NCBI RefSeq assembly: GCF_008905045.1 | Contig: NZ_VWMY01000055.1 | Span: 1-39,074, forward strand | Origin: Streptomyces albicerus | GTDB taxonomy: Bacteria; Actinomycetota; Actinomycetes; Streptomycetales; Streptomycetaceae | Reading direction: 5' to 3' | DNA length: 39,074 nt | Shown here: in pieces, positions 23,630 to 32,524 of the stretch | How the letters are laid out: each line of letters starts with the position of its first letter | Numbering within the stretch: position 1 is the stretch's first letter | The notes under the pieces: model-generated | What the model was told of the DNA's origin: nothing | What the model saw: the letters and a program-made list of their open reading frames with translations, nothing else | Databases searched by the model: none | Translations under genes and position numbers: made by a program

Positions 23630-24811
23630 ATGACCGCCATTTCCTTGGGCCTCCCCGAGGTACCGGTCCGGCCGATCGCGGAGCGTCGCGTCTCGCGGCA
23701 GATCCAGGTCGGACCGGTGGCGGTCGGGGGCGGGGCACCCGTGTCGGTGCAGTCGATGACGACGACGCGTACGTCGGACATCGGCGCCACGTTGCAGCAG
23801 ATCGCCGAACTCACCGCGTCCGGCTGCCAGATCGTCCGCGTCGCCTGCCCCACGCAGGACGACGCGGACGCCCTCGCGACCATCGCGCGCAAGTCGCAGA
23901 TCCCGGTGATCGCGGACATCCACTTCCAGCCGAAGTACGTGTTCGCCGCGATCGAGGCGGGCTGTGCGGCGGTGCGGGTGAATCCCGGCAACATCAAGCA
24001 GTTCGACGACAAGGTCAAGGAGATCGCGCGGGCCGCGGCGGATCACGGCACGCCGATCCGGATCGGGGTCAACGCGGGCTCGCTGGACCGGCGGCTGCTC
24101 CAGAAGTACGGCAAGGCCACGCCCGAGGCGCTGGTGGAGTCGGCTCTGTGGGAGGCGTCGCTCTTCGAGGAGCACGGGTTCCGGGACATCAAGATCTCGG
24201 TGAAGCACAACGACCCGGTCGTGATGGTCAACGCGTACCGGCAGTTGGCGGCCCAGTGCGACTACCCGCTGCACCTCGGCGTGACCGAGGCGGGTCCTGC
24301 CTTCCAGGGGACCATCAAGTCGGCTGTGGCCTTCGGGGCTCTGCTGAGCGAGGGCATCGGCGACACCATCCGGGTGTCCTTGAGCGCCCCGCCCGCCGAG
24401 GAGTGCAAGGTCGGCATCCAGATCCTCGAATCGCTGGGGCTGCGGCAACGGCGTCTTGAGATCGTCTCCTGCCCGTCCTGCGGGCGCGCCCAGGTCGACG
24501 TCTACAAGCTGGCCGACGAGGTCACGGCGGGTCTGGAGGGGATGGAGGTGCCGTTGCGCGTCGCGGTCATGGGCTGCGTCGTCAACGGGCCGGGAGAGGC
24601 GCGGGAGGCGGACCTGGGGGTCGCCTCCGGCAACGGCAAGGGCCAGATCTTCGTCAAGGGCGAGGTCATCAAGACGGTGCCCGAGTCGAAGATCGTGGAG
24701 ACCCTCATCGACGAGGCGATGAAGATCGCCGAGCAGATGGAGGCGGACGGCGTCGCGTCAGGCGAGCCGGAGGTCACAGCGCCGGGGAAGCCAACCGTCA
24801 CTGTGAGTTGA
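23630..24811 (+). CDS. ispG: 4-hydroxy-3-methylbut-2-enyl diphosphate synthase IspG
   Basis: 393-aa MEP-pathway enzyme (GcpE). TIM-barrel start VQSMTTTRTSDIGATLQQI, VIADIHFQPKYVFAAIEAG, VRVNPGNI, HLGVTEAG; the [4Fe-4S] domain has CPSCGR and GCVVNGPGEA, giving the three Cys ligands. It reduces MEcPP to HMBPP. Streptomycetes usually have a second, housekeeping ispG elsewhere; this copy sits in the hopanoid operon and probably raises precursor supply. The last ~20 residues (SGEPEVTAPGKPTVTVS) are a loose tail. Confidence 0.95.
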   Translation: MTAISLGLPEVPVRPIAERRVSRQIQVGPVAVGGGAPVSVQSMTTTRTSDIGATLQQIAELTASGCQIVRVACPTQDDADALATIARKSQIPVIADIHFQPKYVFAAIEAGCAAVRVNPGNIKQFDDKVKEIARAAADHGTPIRIGVNAGSLDRRLLQKYGKATPEALVESALWEASLFEEHGFRDIKISVKHNDPVVMVNAYRQLAAQCDYPLHLGVTEAGPAFQGTIKSAVAFGALLSEGIGDTIRVSLSAPPAEECKVGIQILESLGLRQRRLEIVSCPSCGRAQVDVYKLADEVTAGLEGMEVPLRVAVMGCVVNGPGEAREADLGVASGNGKGQIFVKGEVIKTVPESKIVETLIDEAMKIAEQMEADGVASGEPEVTAPGKPTVTVS

Positions 24812-24840
24812 AACAGAACGGACCGAGAGGGGGCCCGAGC

Positions 24841-26853
24841 GTGACGATTCTGGAGAGCATCCGGGGACCACGCGACCTGAAGGCGCTGTCCGAGGCAGAG
24901 ATAGGGCAACTGGCCGACGAGATCCGGGAGTTCCTGGTGCACGCGGTCGCCAGGACCGGCGGTCACCTGGGGCCCAATCTGGGGGTGGTGGAACTGTCCA
25001 TCGCGCTCCACCGGGCCTTCGAGTCGCCCGTCGACCGCATTCTGTGGGACACCGGCCACCAGAGCTACGTACACAAGCTGCTGACGGGACGTCAGGACTT
25101 CTCCAAACTGCGAGGCAAGGGCGGCCTGTCCGGCTATCCGTCGCGTGAGGAGTCCGAGCACGACATCATCGAGAACAGCCACGCGTCCACCGCGCTCGGC
25201 TGGGCCGACGGGCTCGCCAAGGCCCGCCAGGTGCAGGGCGAGAAGGGGCATGTCGTCGCGGTGATCGGCGACGGCGCGCTCACCGGCGGCATGGCGTGGG
25301 AGGCGCTGAACAACATCGCGGCCGCCAAGGACCGCCCGCTGATCATCGTCGTCAACGACAACGAGCGCTCGTACTCGCCGACCATCGGCGGTCTCGCCAA
25401 CCATCTGGCGACCCTGCGGACCACCGACAGCTACGAACGGGTCCTGGCCTGGGGCAAGGACGTCCTGCTGCGCACGCCGGTCATCGGGAACACCGTCTAC
25501 GAGTCGCTGCACGGCGCGAAGAAGGGGTTCAAGGACGCGTTCGCGCCGCAGGGCATGTTCGAGGACCTCGGGCTGAAGTACGTCGGGCCGATCGACGGGC
25601 ACGACGTGGGCGCGGTGGAATCGGCGCTCCGGCGCGCGAAACGCTTCCACGGGCCCGTACTCATCCACTGTCTGACGGAGAAGGGCCGCGGTTACGAACC
25701 CGCGCTCGCCCACGAGGAGGACCACTTCCACACGGTCGGCGTGATGGACCCCCTCACCTGCGAGCCTCTCGCGCCCTCCAACGGCCCTTCCTGGACCTCG
25801 GTGTTCGGCGACGAGATCGTCTCGATCGGCGAGGAGCGCGAGGACGTCGTGGCGATCACGGCGGCCATGCTGCACCCCGTGGGCCTCGCGAAGTTCGCGG
25901 AGAAGTTCCCCGAGCGGGTGTGGGACGTCGGCATAGCCGAGCAGCACGCCGCGGTGTCCGCGGCCGGGCTCGCGACGGGCGGACTGCATCCGGTCGTCGC
26001 GGTGTACGCGACCTTCCTGAACCGGGCCTTCGACCAGCTCCTGATGGATGTCGCGCTGCATCGCTGCGGAGTGACGTTCGTGCTGGACCGCGCCGGAATC
26101 ACGGGAGTTGACGGAGCGTCACACAACGGCATGTGGGACATGTCCATCCTCCAGGTCGTGCCGGGGCTCAGGATCGCCGCGCCGCGCGACGCCGACCAGC
26201 TGCGCGCGCAGCTGCGCGAGGCCGTCGCGGTGGACGACGCGCCGACGATGATCCGCTTCCCCAAGGAGTCGGTGGGACCGGCCGTTCCGGCGGTCGACCG
26301 GGTCGGCGGTGTGGACGTGCTGCATCGCGGTGAGCGGCCCGAGGTGCTCCTCGTCGCCGTCGGCGTGATGGCGCCGGTGTGTCTCCAGGCGGCCGAGCTG
26401 CTGGAGGCACGGGGTGTCAACTGCACGGTCGTGGACCCGCGTTGGGCCAAGCCCGTCGATCCCGCGCTGCCCGGCCTCGCCGCCGAGCACCGCATGGTCG
26501 CCGTCGTCGAGGACAACAGCCGGGCGTCCGGCGTGGGAGCGGCGGTCGCGCTCGCGCTCTCGGACGCCGAAGTCGACGTGCCCGTACGGCGGTTCGGGAT
26601 CCCCGAGCAGTTCCTCGCACACGCCAAGCGCGGTGAGGTGCTGGCGGACATCGGTCTCACGCCCGTCGAGATCGCGGGGCGGATCAGCGCGGGCCTGGCC
26701 ACCCGGGAGGCGAGCCTGGCCTTCACGGAGGCCGAACTCGCGGTCAAGGAGCAGGCGTCGAAGGAGCAGGTCGCCACGCGGCGAGCTTCGAGGAGGCAGG
26801 CCGCCAAGCAGCCGGCGGGCAAGGAGCACGCGTCCAAGGAGAAACAGGAATGA
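24841..26853 (+). CDS. dxs: 1-deoxy-D-xylulose-5-phosphate synthase
   Basis: 670-aa thiamine-diphosphate enzyme, first step of the MEP pathway (pyruvate + glyceraldehyde-3-phosphate to DXP). ThDP/Mg site GDGALTGGMAWEALNNIAAAKDRPLIIVVNDN, catalytic Glu in DVGIAEQHA, and DGASHNGMWDMS in the pyrimidine domain. GTG 24841 follows GAGGGGG; the N-terminus TILESIRGPRDLKALS is standard. The last ~35 residues are an unusual Lys/Glu/Ala/Gln/Arg tail with repeated KEQASKEQ / KEHASKEK segments, absent from typical Dxs. It overlaps the aminotransferase start (ATGA). Confidence 0.96.
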   Translation: MTILESIRGPRDLKALSEAEIGQLADEIREFLVHAVARTGGHLGPNLGVVELSIALHRAFESPVDRILWDTGHQSYVHKLLTGRQDFSKLRGKGGLSGYPSREESEHDIIENSHASTALGWADGLAKARQVQGEKGHVVAVIGDGALTGGMAWEALNNIAAAKDRPLIIVVNDNERSYSPTIGGLANHLATLRTTDSYERVLAWGKDVLLRTPVIGNTVYESLHGAKKGFKDAFAPQGMFEDLGLKYVGPIDGHDVGAVESALRRAKRFHGPVLIHCLTEKGRGYEPALAHEEDHFHTVGVMDPLTCEPLAPSNGPSWTSVFGDEIVSIGEEREDVVAITAAMLHPVGLAKFAEKFPERVWDVGIAEQHAAVSAAGLATGGLHPVVAVYATFLNRAFDQLLMDVALHRCGVTFVLDRAGITGVDGASHNGMWDMSILQVVPGLRIAAPRDADQLRAQLREAVAVDDAPTMIRFPKESVGPAVPAVDRVGGVDVLHRGERPEVLLVAVGVMAPVCLQAAELLEARGVNCTVVDPRWAKPVDPALPGLAAEHRMVAVVEDNSRASGVGAAVALALSDAEVDVPVRRFGIPEQFLAHAKRGEVLADIGLTPVEIAGRISAGLATREASLAFTEAELAVKEQASKEQVATRRASRRQAAKQPAGKEHASKEKQE

Positions 26854-28262
26854 CCACCATCCAGCCCCAGGAGGCCGAGCCCCAGGAGTTCGACCTCGCC
26901 GGCCTCCTCGCCGAGCGCGGAGCCGAGCGCTACGAGCTGCACGCGAAGCACCTGAACCACCAGCTGCCGCGCATGCTGCACACCATCGGCTTCGACAAGG
27001 TCTACGTGCGGGCCGAGGGCGCGTACTTCTGGGACGCGGACGGCAACGAGTACCTGGACATGCTCGCCGGGTTCGGGGTGATGGGCCTCGGCCGTCATCA
27101 CCCCGTCGTCCGCAAGGCGCTGCACGACGTCCTCGACGCCCAGCTCGCCGACCTGACCCGCTTCGACTGCCAGCCGCTGCCCGGCCTGTTGGCGGAGAAG
27201 CTGCTCGCGCACAGCCCGCACCTGGACCGGGTGTTCTTCGGCAACAGCGGTACGGAGGCCGTCGAGACGGCGCTGAAGTTCGCCCGGTTCGCGACCGGCA
27301 AGCCGCGGGTCCTGTACTGCACGCACGCCTTCCACGGCCTGACCACCGGATCGCTGTCCGTGAACGGCGAGGACGGCTTCCGGGACGGCTTCGCCCCGCT
27401 GCTGCCCGACACGGCGGTGCCGCTCGGCGATCTCGACGTCCTGGCACGGGAGTTGAAGAAGGGTGACGTCGCCGCGCTGATCGTCGAACCGATCCAGGGC
27501 AAGGGCGTCCACGAGTCACCGCCCGGATATCTGCGCGCCGCCCAGGAGCTGCTGCACCGGCACAAGGCGCTGCTCATCGCGGACGAGGTGCAGACCGGGC
27601 TCGGCCGGTCCGGCGACTTCTACGCCTACCAGCACGAGGACGGCGTGGAGCCCGATCTGGTCTGCGTGGCGAAGGCGCTGTCCGGCGGCTACGTACCCGT
27701 GGGCGCCACCCTCGGCAAGGACTGGATCTTCAAGAAGGTCTACTCGTCCATGGACCGCGTCCTCGTGCACTCGGCGAGCTTCGGGTCCAACGCGCAGGCG
27801 ATGGCGGCGGGCCTCGCCGTGCTGTCGGTCATGGAGAACGAGCAGATCGTCGCGAACGCCCGTGTGACGGGGGAGCAGTTGAAGTCCCGGCTCGGGACGC
27901 TCGTGGACAAGTACGAGCTGCTGAGCGATGTACGCGGCCGCGGGCTGATGATCGGCATCGAGTTCGGGCGGCCCAAGTCGCTGAAGCTGCGCAGCCGTTG
28001 GACGATGCTGCAGGCCGCGCGCAAGGGGCTGTTCGCGCAAATGGTGGTCGTGCCGCTGCTGCAGCGGCACCGGATCCTCACCCAGGTCTCCGGTGATCAT
28101 CTGGAGGTGATCAAGCTGATTCCGCCGCTGGTGATCGGCGAGCGGGACGTGGACCGGTTCGTGGACGCCTTCACCGCCGTGATGGACGACGCGCACAGCG
28201 GCGGCGGGCTGATGTGGGACTTCGGGAAGACGCTGGTGAAGCAGGCGGTCGCCAACCGGTAG
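26850..28262 (+). CDS. hpnO: Class III aminotransferase, HpnO-like
   Basis: 470-aa PLP fold-type I enzyme of the ornithine/acetylornithine group. GNSGTEAVETALKFAR binds the phosphate; Lys275 in VAKALSGGYVP is the Schiff-base lysine; ADEVQTGLGRSG carries the PLP-ring Asp. Its position at the end of the hopanoid operon fits HpnO, which aminates the C35 side chain to give aminobacteriohopanetriol. The N-terminal ~45 residues (LAERGAERYELHAKHLNHQLPRML) are typical of the hopanoid-associated branch as I know it. Followed by a strong terminator. Confidence 0.85.
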   Translation: MTTIQPQEAEPQEFDLAGLLAERGAERYELHAKHLNHQLPRMLHTIGFDKVYVRAEGAYFWDADGNEYLDMLAGFGVMGLGRHHPVVRKALHDVLDAQLADLTRFDCQPLPGLLAEKLLAHSPHLDRVFFGNSGTEAVETALKFARFATGKPRVLYCTHAFHGLTTGSLSVNGEDGFRDGFAPLLPDTAVPLGDLDVLARELKKGDVAALIVEPIQGKGVHESPPGYLRAAQELLHRHKALLIADEVQTGLGRSGDFYAYQHEDGVEPDLVCVAKALSGGYVPVGATLGKDWIFKKVYSSMDRVLVHSASFGSNAQAMAAGLAVLSVMENEQIVANARVTGEQLKSRLGTLVDKYELLSDVRGRGLMIGIEFGRPKSLKLRSRWTMLQAARKGLFAQMVVVPLLQRHRILTQVSGDHLEVIKLIPPLVIGERDVDRFVDAFTAVMDDAHSGGGLMWDFGKTLVKQAVANR

Positions 28263-28278
28263 GCGGTACCGGACTTCG

Positions 28279-28310
28279 GGAGGGCTCGCGCTGCGAGCCC
28301 TCCTGCTTTT
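28279..28310 (+). terminator. Rho-independent terminator of the hopanoid operon
   Basis: GGAGGGCTCGC (28279-28289), loop GCT, GCGAGCCCTCC (28293-28303), then TGCTTTT. Perfect 11-bp stem plus T-run, 17 bp after the aminotransferase stop. Confidence 0.9.
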
Positions 28311-28344
28311 GCCTCAGAGGCAAGAAATTTGCCCGACAGGCAAA
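28309..28344. promoter_or_regulatory. Double inverted-repeat operator of the XRE-cupin regulator
   Basis: Two adjacent inverted repeats: TTGCCT-CAG-AGGCAA (28309-28323) and TTTGCC-CGACA-GGCAAA (28328-28344). The GGCAA half-site recurs, and the second repeat ends 11 bp upstream of the regulator's first ATG. TTTGCC/GGCAAA palindromes are typical targets of XRE-cupin repressors, so autoregulation is likely. Confidence 0.6.
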
Positions 28345-28355
28345 CTCGCGGCTGA

Positions 28356-29054
28356 ATGGAAGGCATGAACCCTTCCAAGGGGACGAGCCCGTCCAAGGGT
28401 ACGAGCCCTGCCGAACCCGGGGCGGCCGACGCGGTTCCTGAAGCCGCACTCGAACCCGGAGCAGCCGACGTGCTGCCCTCCGTCGCACCCCGGCTGCGAG
28501 CCCTGCGCCGCCGCGCCATCCTCACCCTGGAGTCCGCTGCCCGCACCGCCGGCCTCTCGCCCGCGCACCTCTCCCGCCTGGAGACCGGGCAGCGTCAGCC
28601 CTCGCTGCCGGTGCTGCTCGCGCTCGCCCGTATCTACGGCACGACCGTCTCGGAGCTGCTCGGCGAGACGGCCGCCGACCGGGACGCCGTCGTGCGCGCC
28701 GCCGACATGGAGCCCACGAAGGCCGGCGGCTGGACGTACTGGCAGGCCGGCGCGGCAGGGCGCGGCATGCAGGCCCTGCGCGTGCACGTCCCGTACGGGG
28801 CGCAGGGCGACATCGTGCGGGTCCACCCCGGAGAGGAGTGGCTGTACGTCCTCCAGGGGCGGCTGCGGTTGCGTCTCGGGGACACCGCGCACCTGCTCGC
28901 GCCCGGCGACAGCGCGCACTTCGACTCGCTGACCCCGCACCGGATCGCCGCCGCGGACCGGGACGGGGCCGAACTGCTCTTCGTACACACCCTGCTGCAG
29001 AGCCCCACGGCCGCCCTGTGCCTCGGGCCGACGACCCGAGGAGAGACCTCATGA
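28356..29054 (+). CDS. XRE-family regulator with cupin domain
   Basis: 232-aa protein. A disordered N-terminus with small repeats (SKGTSPSKGTSP; EPGAADA/EPGAADV) is followed by an XRE helix-turn-helix (LRALRRRAILTLESAARTAGLSPAHLSRLETGQRQPSLPVLLALARIYG, ~46-94) and a cupin_2 sensor domain (IVRVHPGEEWLYVLQGRLRLRLGDTAHLLAPGDSAHFDSLTPH, ~150-195) whose His/Glu residues could bind metal or ligand. ATG 28356 is listed; ATG 28365 is equally possible, and neither has a good ribosome site. It lies directly after the hopanoid terminator and its own operator, and overlaps the DUF6126 gene (ATGA). Whether it controls hopanoid genes is not shown. Confidence 0.88.
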   Translation: MEGMNPSKGTSPSKGTSPAEPGAADAVPEAALEPGAADVLPSVAPRLRALRRRAILTLESAARTAGLSPAHLSRLETGQRQPSLPVLLALARIYGTTVSELLGETAADRDAVVRAADMEPTKAGGWTYWQAGAAGRGMQALRVHVPYGAQGDIVRVHPGEEWLYVLQGRLRLRLGDTAHLLAPGDSAHFDSLTPHRIAAADRDGAELLFVHTLLQSPTAALCLGPTTRGETS

Positions 29055-29176
29055 AGGACATGGAGGAGAAGTTCCCGCGCGCCCTGTGGGTACGGCTCAT
29101 CATCTACGTGGCGGTCGGACACCTCTTCGCCGCCTTCATCTACCTGCTGTTCTCGCTCGGAGCCCAGGGGCAGTAG
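29051..29176 (+). CDS. DUF6126 small membrane protein (41 aa)
   Basis: MKDMEEKFPRALWVRLIIYVAVGHLFAAFIYLLFSLGAQGQ is listed here in parts: a charged N-terminus (MKDMEEKFPRALW), one hydrophobic helix (residues ~14-36), and a short polar end. The ATG overlaps the stop of the XRE-cupin gene, a pairing typical of the DUF6126 family. Function unknown; a single-pass peptide made with a repressor could be its sensor or target, which is inference. Confidence 0.8.
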   Translation: MKDMEEKFPRALWVRLIIYVAVGHLFAAFIYLLFSLGAQGQ

Positions 29177-29202
29177 CGGCGGGTGGACGGCGGTCGGCCG
29201 GG

Positions 29203-30000
29203 TCAGTCGAGGAAACGCTTCCGCAGCCGGTCCCGCGTCTGAGAGGTCACGCCGAGAGCCTGCTCCAGATACGTGTCGACCCCGCCCCAGGTCTCCTCGA
29301 TCGTCTCGAACGCCGCCGCCAAGTACTCGGCGCGCGCGTCGAAGAGGGGGCTGAGGAGCTCCATCACCTCGGGGGAGTACGCCGAGGCCGAGGAGCCGCT
29401 GCGGTGGACCTTGTAGCGGCGGTGCGCGGCGTTCGACTCCAGGTAGTCCGCCACGATGGCCTCGCGCTCGACGCCGAGGGCGAGGAGCGTCACGGCTATG
29501 GAGAGGCCGGCGCGGTCCTTGCCCGCCGCGCAGTGCATCAGGGCTGGGACGCTGTCCTCGGCCAGCGCGTGGAGCACATGCGAGTGCTCGGCCGTGCGCT
29601 CCTTGATGATCGAGCGGTAGGAACGGATCATCCGGTCCGCGGCCTTGCCGTCCGAGAGGATCGAGCGCAGCTGGTCCAGATCGCCGTCGCGGACCATCAT
29701 CCAGAACTCGGCGCCGTGGGCCGGGTCGGTCAGCGGTAGATTCACGTTCCGTACGCCCGGCAGTTCGACGTCGGGGCCCTCGAGCTTCTGGTCCGCGGCA
29801 TTGCGGAAGTCGAAGATCGTGTGCAGACCGAGGGAGGCGAGGAACGCGGCGTCCGACTCCGTCGCGTGCGCAAGGTGGCCGCTTCGGAACAGCCGCCCGT
29901 ACGCCACCCGTCGGCCGTCCACCGTCGGCAGGCCGCCCACATCGCGGAAGTTGCGGACTCCGGCCAGCTCGGGCTCGGTCGACGGGACCTGCTGCGCCAC
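29203..30000 (-). CDS. Tyrosine/serine-protein phosphatase
   Basis: 265-aa phosphatase of the bacterial Tyr_phosphatase3 group (Mycobacterium PtpB-like). N-terminal NFRDVGGLPTVDGRRVAYGRLFRSGHL and catalytic P-loop HCAAGKDRAG (Cys157, Arg163, with Lys161 and Asp162 as in lipid/protein phosphatases of this group). GTG 29998-30000 with GGGAGGAG just upstream decides the start. It might act on phosphotyrosine or phosphoinositides. Divergent from the alpha-galactosidase. A TTGG-N8-CCAA inverted repeat near 30067-30082 sits in the shared upstream region. Confidence 0.88.
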   Translation of the reverse strand: MAQQVPSTEPELAGVRNFRDVGGLPTVDGRRVAYGRLFRSGHLAHATESDAAFLASLGLHTIFDFRNAADQKLEGPDVELPGVRNVNLPLTDPAHGAEFWMMVRDGDLDQLRSILSDGKAADRMIRSYRSIIKERTAEHSHVLHALAEDSVPALMHCAAGKDRAGLSIAVTLLALGVEREAIVADYLESNAAHRRYKVHRSGSSASAYSPEVMELLSPLFDARAEYLAAAFETIEETWGGVDTYLEQALGVTSQTRDRLRKRFLD

Positions 30001-30169
30001 GGGGGCTCCTCCCATTCGGCTGCCGACGCGGCTCGTCGGCGAGGTGCGTTCTCGACGATACGACATTGGTTCGTAGGCCAATCAGTTGTCCACAGGCGTT
30101 GCCCGAGGGGGCCACAGACCCTGATGATGTTGGGGCTTGAGCGTGCCTGTTCGAATATGTGAGGGCTTG

Positions 30170-32251
30170 ATGGTAGAGATCGGCGCAGATGGACGTACGT
30201 GGCTCCTTTCGGGGCCCACGAGCAGTTACGCCCTGAGGCTCGGCGAGGACGATGAGCTGCTGCATCTGCACTGGGGCCCGAGCATCGCTCTCGCCGACGC
30301 CGAGGCACTCGCCGCGCGCCCCGGGCCGGAGTACTGGCCCTTCGAGGCCACCCTCGACGGACACGAGGAGTACCCGGTCGAGGGCGGCCCCCGCTTCGTA
30401 CGGCCCGCGCTGTCCGTGCGTACGGAGGAGCGGCGCGGCACGGAGTGGCGCTTCGAGGCGTACGAGGCCGACGGCGACGAGCTGCGGCTGCGGTTCTCCG
30501 ACTCCGGGCTCGGGATCACGCTGCACTACCGGATGCGGGCCGAGACCGATGTCATCGAGCGGTGGGTGACCCTCGCCAACGAAGGGCCCGCCCTGGAGGT
30601 GCTGCGCGCCGACTCCGCGACCTGGACGCTGCCGCACCGCGACGGCTGGCGGCTGTCCCAGCTGCACGGGAGGTGGGCGGCCGAGTCCCGGCTCGTGCGC
30701 TCCGAACTCACCTACGGTGAGAAGGTCATCGGCAGCCGGCGCGGCCACACCGGGCATCAGCATCTGCCGTGGGTCGCACTGGACGCGGAGGGCGCGGCGA
30801 CCGAGGAGCAGGGCGAGGTCTACGGGTGCGCCCTCGCGTGGTCGGGCTCATGGCGGATCGCGGTGGCCCAACTCCCGGACGCGCGCGTGCAGATCACCGG
30901 CGGGGCCGGGTACGACGACTCGGGTCTGGTGCGGCTGGAGCCGGGGGAGAGCTTCGTCACTCCCGTCTTCGCGGGGCTGTGGAACGACGGCGGCTTCGGC
31001 GGGGCGAGCCGCGCCTGGCACCGGTACCAGCACGCGTACGTGATCCCGGACGCCGAACGGGACCGGCCCGTGCTCTACAACTCCTGGGAGGCCACGGAGT
31101 TCGACATCTCCGAGGAGCAGCAGGCGGTGCTGGCGCGGCGGGCGGCGGCGATGGGGGTCGAGCTGTTCGTGGTCGACGACGGCTGGTTCGGCGCGCGCAC
31201 CAGCGACCGGGCCGGGCTCGGCGACTGGACGCCCAACCCGGACCGCTTCCCCGGCGGCCTCAAGCCGCTCGGCGACCACGTCCACGCGCTCGGGATGCAG
31301 TTCGGGATCTGGGTCGAGCCCGAGATGGTCAACCCGGACAGCGACCTGTACCGCGCGCACCCCGACTGGGTGCAGTTCCAACCGGGACGAAAGAGGACGG
31401 AACTCCGCAATCAGCTCGTATTGAACCTCGCTCGCGAGGACGTCCAGGAGTACCTGTGGGAGCAGCTCGACGTGTTGCTCTCCAGTGCGCCGATCGACTA
31501 TGTGAAGTGGGACTTCAACCGCTGCTTCACCGACGCGGGGTGGCCCGGCGAGGCGTACCCGCAGCGACTCTGGGTCGACCATGTGCACGCTCTGTACGGC
31601 CTGTTGGACCGGCTGAGGGCGGCCCACCCGGGCGTCGCCTTCGAGTCCTGCTCGGGCGGCGGCGGCCGGATCGACCTGGGGATCATGGCACGTACGGACC
31701 AGGTGTGGACCTCGGACAACACCGACCCGCTCGACCGGCTCGCCATCCAGCACGGCTTCAGCCAGGTGCATCCCGCGCGGGCCATGGCCGCCTGGGTGAC
31801 CGACAGCCCGAACGTCCAGCTCAACGGGCGCGTCAGCTCGCTGCGCTTCCGCTTCGTGAGTGCGATGGCCGGGGTGCTCGGAGTCGGCGGCGACCTGAGT
31901 CGGTGGAGTGAGGAGGAGCTGGCCGAGGCGCGGACGTGGGTGGAGCTCTACAAGGAGATCCGGCCCGTCGTGCAGGGTGGCGACCTCCATCGGCTGCGGG
32001 CGCCCGAGGGCGGCCTGAGTGCCGTGCAGTACGTCCGCGGCGGCGACGTCGTCGTCCTCGCCTGGCTCCAGGCCCAGCACTACGGCGAGCCGGCCGCTCC
32101 CGTGCGGCTGCGCGGCCTCGACCCGACAGCTGCGTACGAATGCCTCGAAACGGGCGAAGTCCACCGGGGTGCGGTGCTGTTGCATCACGGGTTGCGGACG
32201 GGGCTGCGCGGGGATCTCGATGCGGCAGTTCTCCGGCTGCGTCGCATGTGA
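30170..32251 (+). CDS. Alpha-galactosidase, GH36
   Basis: 693-aa cytosolic glycoside hydrolase. An N-terminal beta-sandwich domain (residues ~1-300) is followed by the (beta/alpha)8 barrel. The nucleophile is Asp448 in YVKWDFNR, and the acid/base is Asp502 in SCSGGGGRIDLGIM. DGWFGART, FGIWVEPEMVNPDSDLYRAHPDW and WTSDNTDPLDRL are family hallmarks. It hydrolyses terminal alpha-galactosides such as melibiose or raffinose. ATG 30170 follows GAGGG at good distance; there is no signal peptide. No transporter lies beside it. Followed by a clear hairpin terminator. Confidence 0.95.
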   Translation: MVEIGADGRTWLLSGPTSSYALRLGEDDELLHLHWGPSIALADAEALAARPGPEYWPFEATLDGHEEYPVEGGPRFVRPALSVRTEERRGTEWRFEAYEADGDELRLRFSDSGLGITLHYRMRAETDVIERWVTLANEGPALEVLRADSATWTLPHRDGWRLSQLHGRWAAESRLVRSELTYGEKVIGSRRGHTGHQHLPWVALDAEGAATEEQGEVYGCALAWSGSWRIAVAQLPDARVQITGGAGYDDSGLVRLEPGESFVTPVFAGLWNDGGFGGASRAWHRYQHAYVIPDAERDRPVLYNSWEATEFDISEEQQAVLARRAAAMGVELFVVDDGWFGARTSDRAGLGDWTPNPDRFPGGLKPLGDHVHALGMQFGIWVEPEMVNPDSDLYRAHPDWVQFQPGRKRTELRNQLVLNLAREDVQEYLWEQLDVLLSSAPIDYVKWDFNRCFTDAGWPGEAYPQRLWVDHVHALYGLLDRLRAAHPGVAFESCSGGGGRIDLGIMARTDQVWTSDNTDPLDRLAIQHGFSQVHPARAMAAWVTDSPNVQLNGRVSSLRFRFVSAMAGVLGVGGDLSRWSEEELAEARTWVELYKEIRPVVQGGDLHRLRAPEGGLSAVQYVRGGDVVVLAWLQAQHYGEPAAPVRLRGLDPTAAYECLETGEVHRGAVLLHHGLRTGLRGDLDAAVLRLRRM

Positions 32252-32267
32252 CTGTTGTGTCCGTAAT

Positions 32268-32305
32268 GGAGCCTTCGTTCCAACTCGCTCTGGAATGAAG
32301 GCTCC
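32268..32305 (+). terminator. Hairpin terminator after the alpha-galactosidase
   Basis: GGAGCCTTCGTTCCA (32268-32282) pairs with TGGAATGAAGGCTCC (32291-32305), 15 bp with one G-U pair, 17 bp after the stop. Confidence 0.8.
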
Positions 32306-32524
32306 TGAATCGGGGTCCGTGAGCAGCGTCATATTCGTGACGGTCCGCTGTCGCCATGTTCACGTAATTCAGCTTTGTTTTCAGGGGTTTAGCAAACTGG
32401 CGAGATCGCTGATTTACGCAGGGTGACCGTCATTTCGGTCAAGGATCAAGAGAATGGGGCACACAGGAAACCCCAAAGCTTGTTCCTGCGTCTTCATGTC
32501 GCTTACGTTCGCCACCAATCCGGA

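Noticed and set aside
28634..30763. 709-codon minus-strand open frame spanning the XRE, DUF6126 and GH36 region
   Set aside because: It runs through three well-supported genes in other frames and has no family character.
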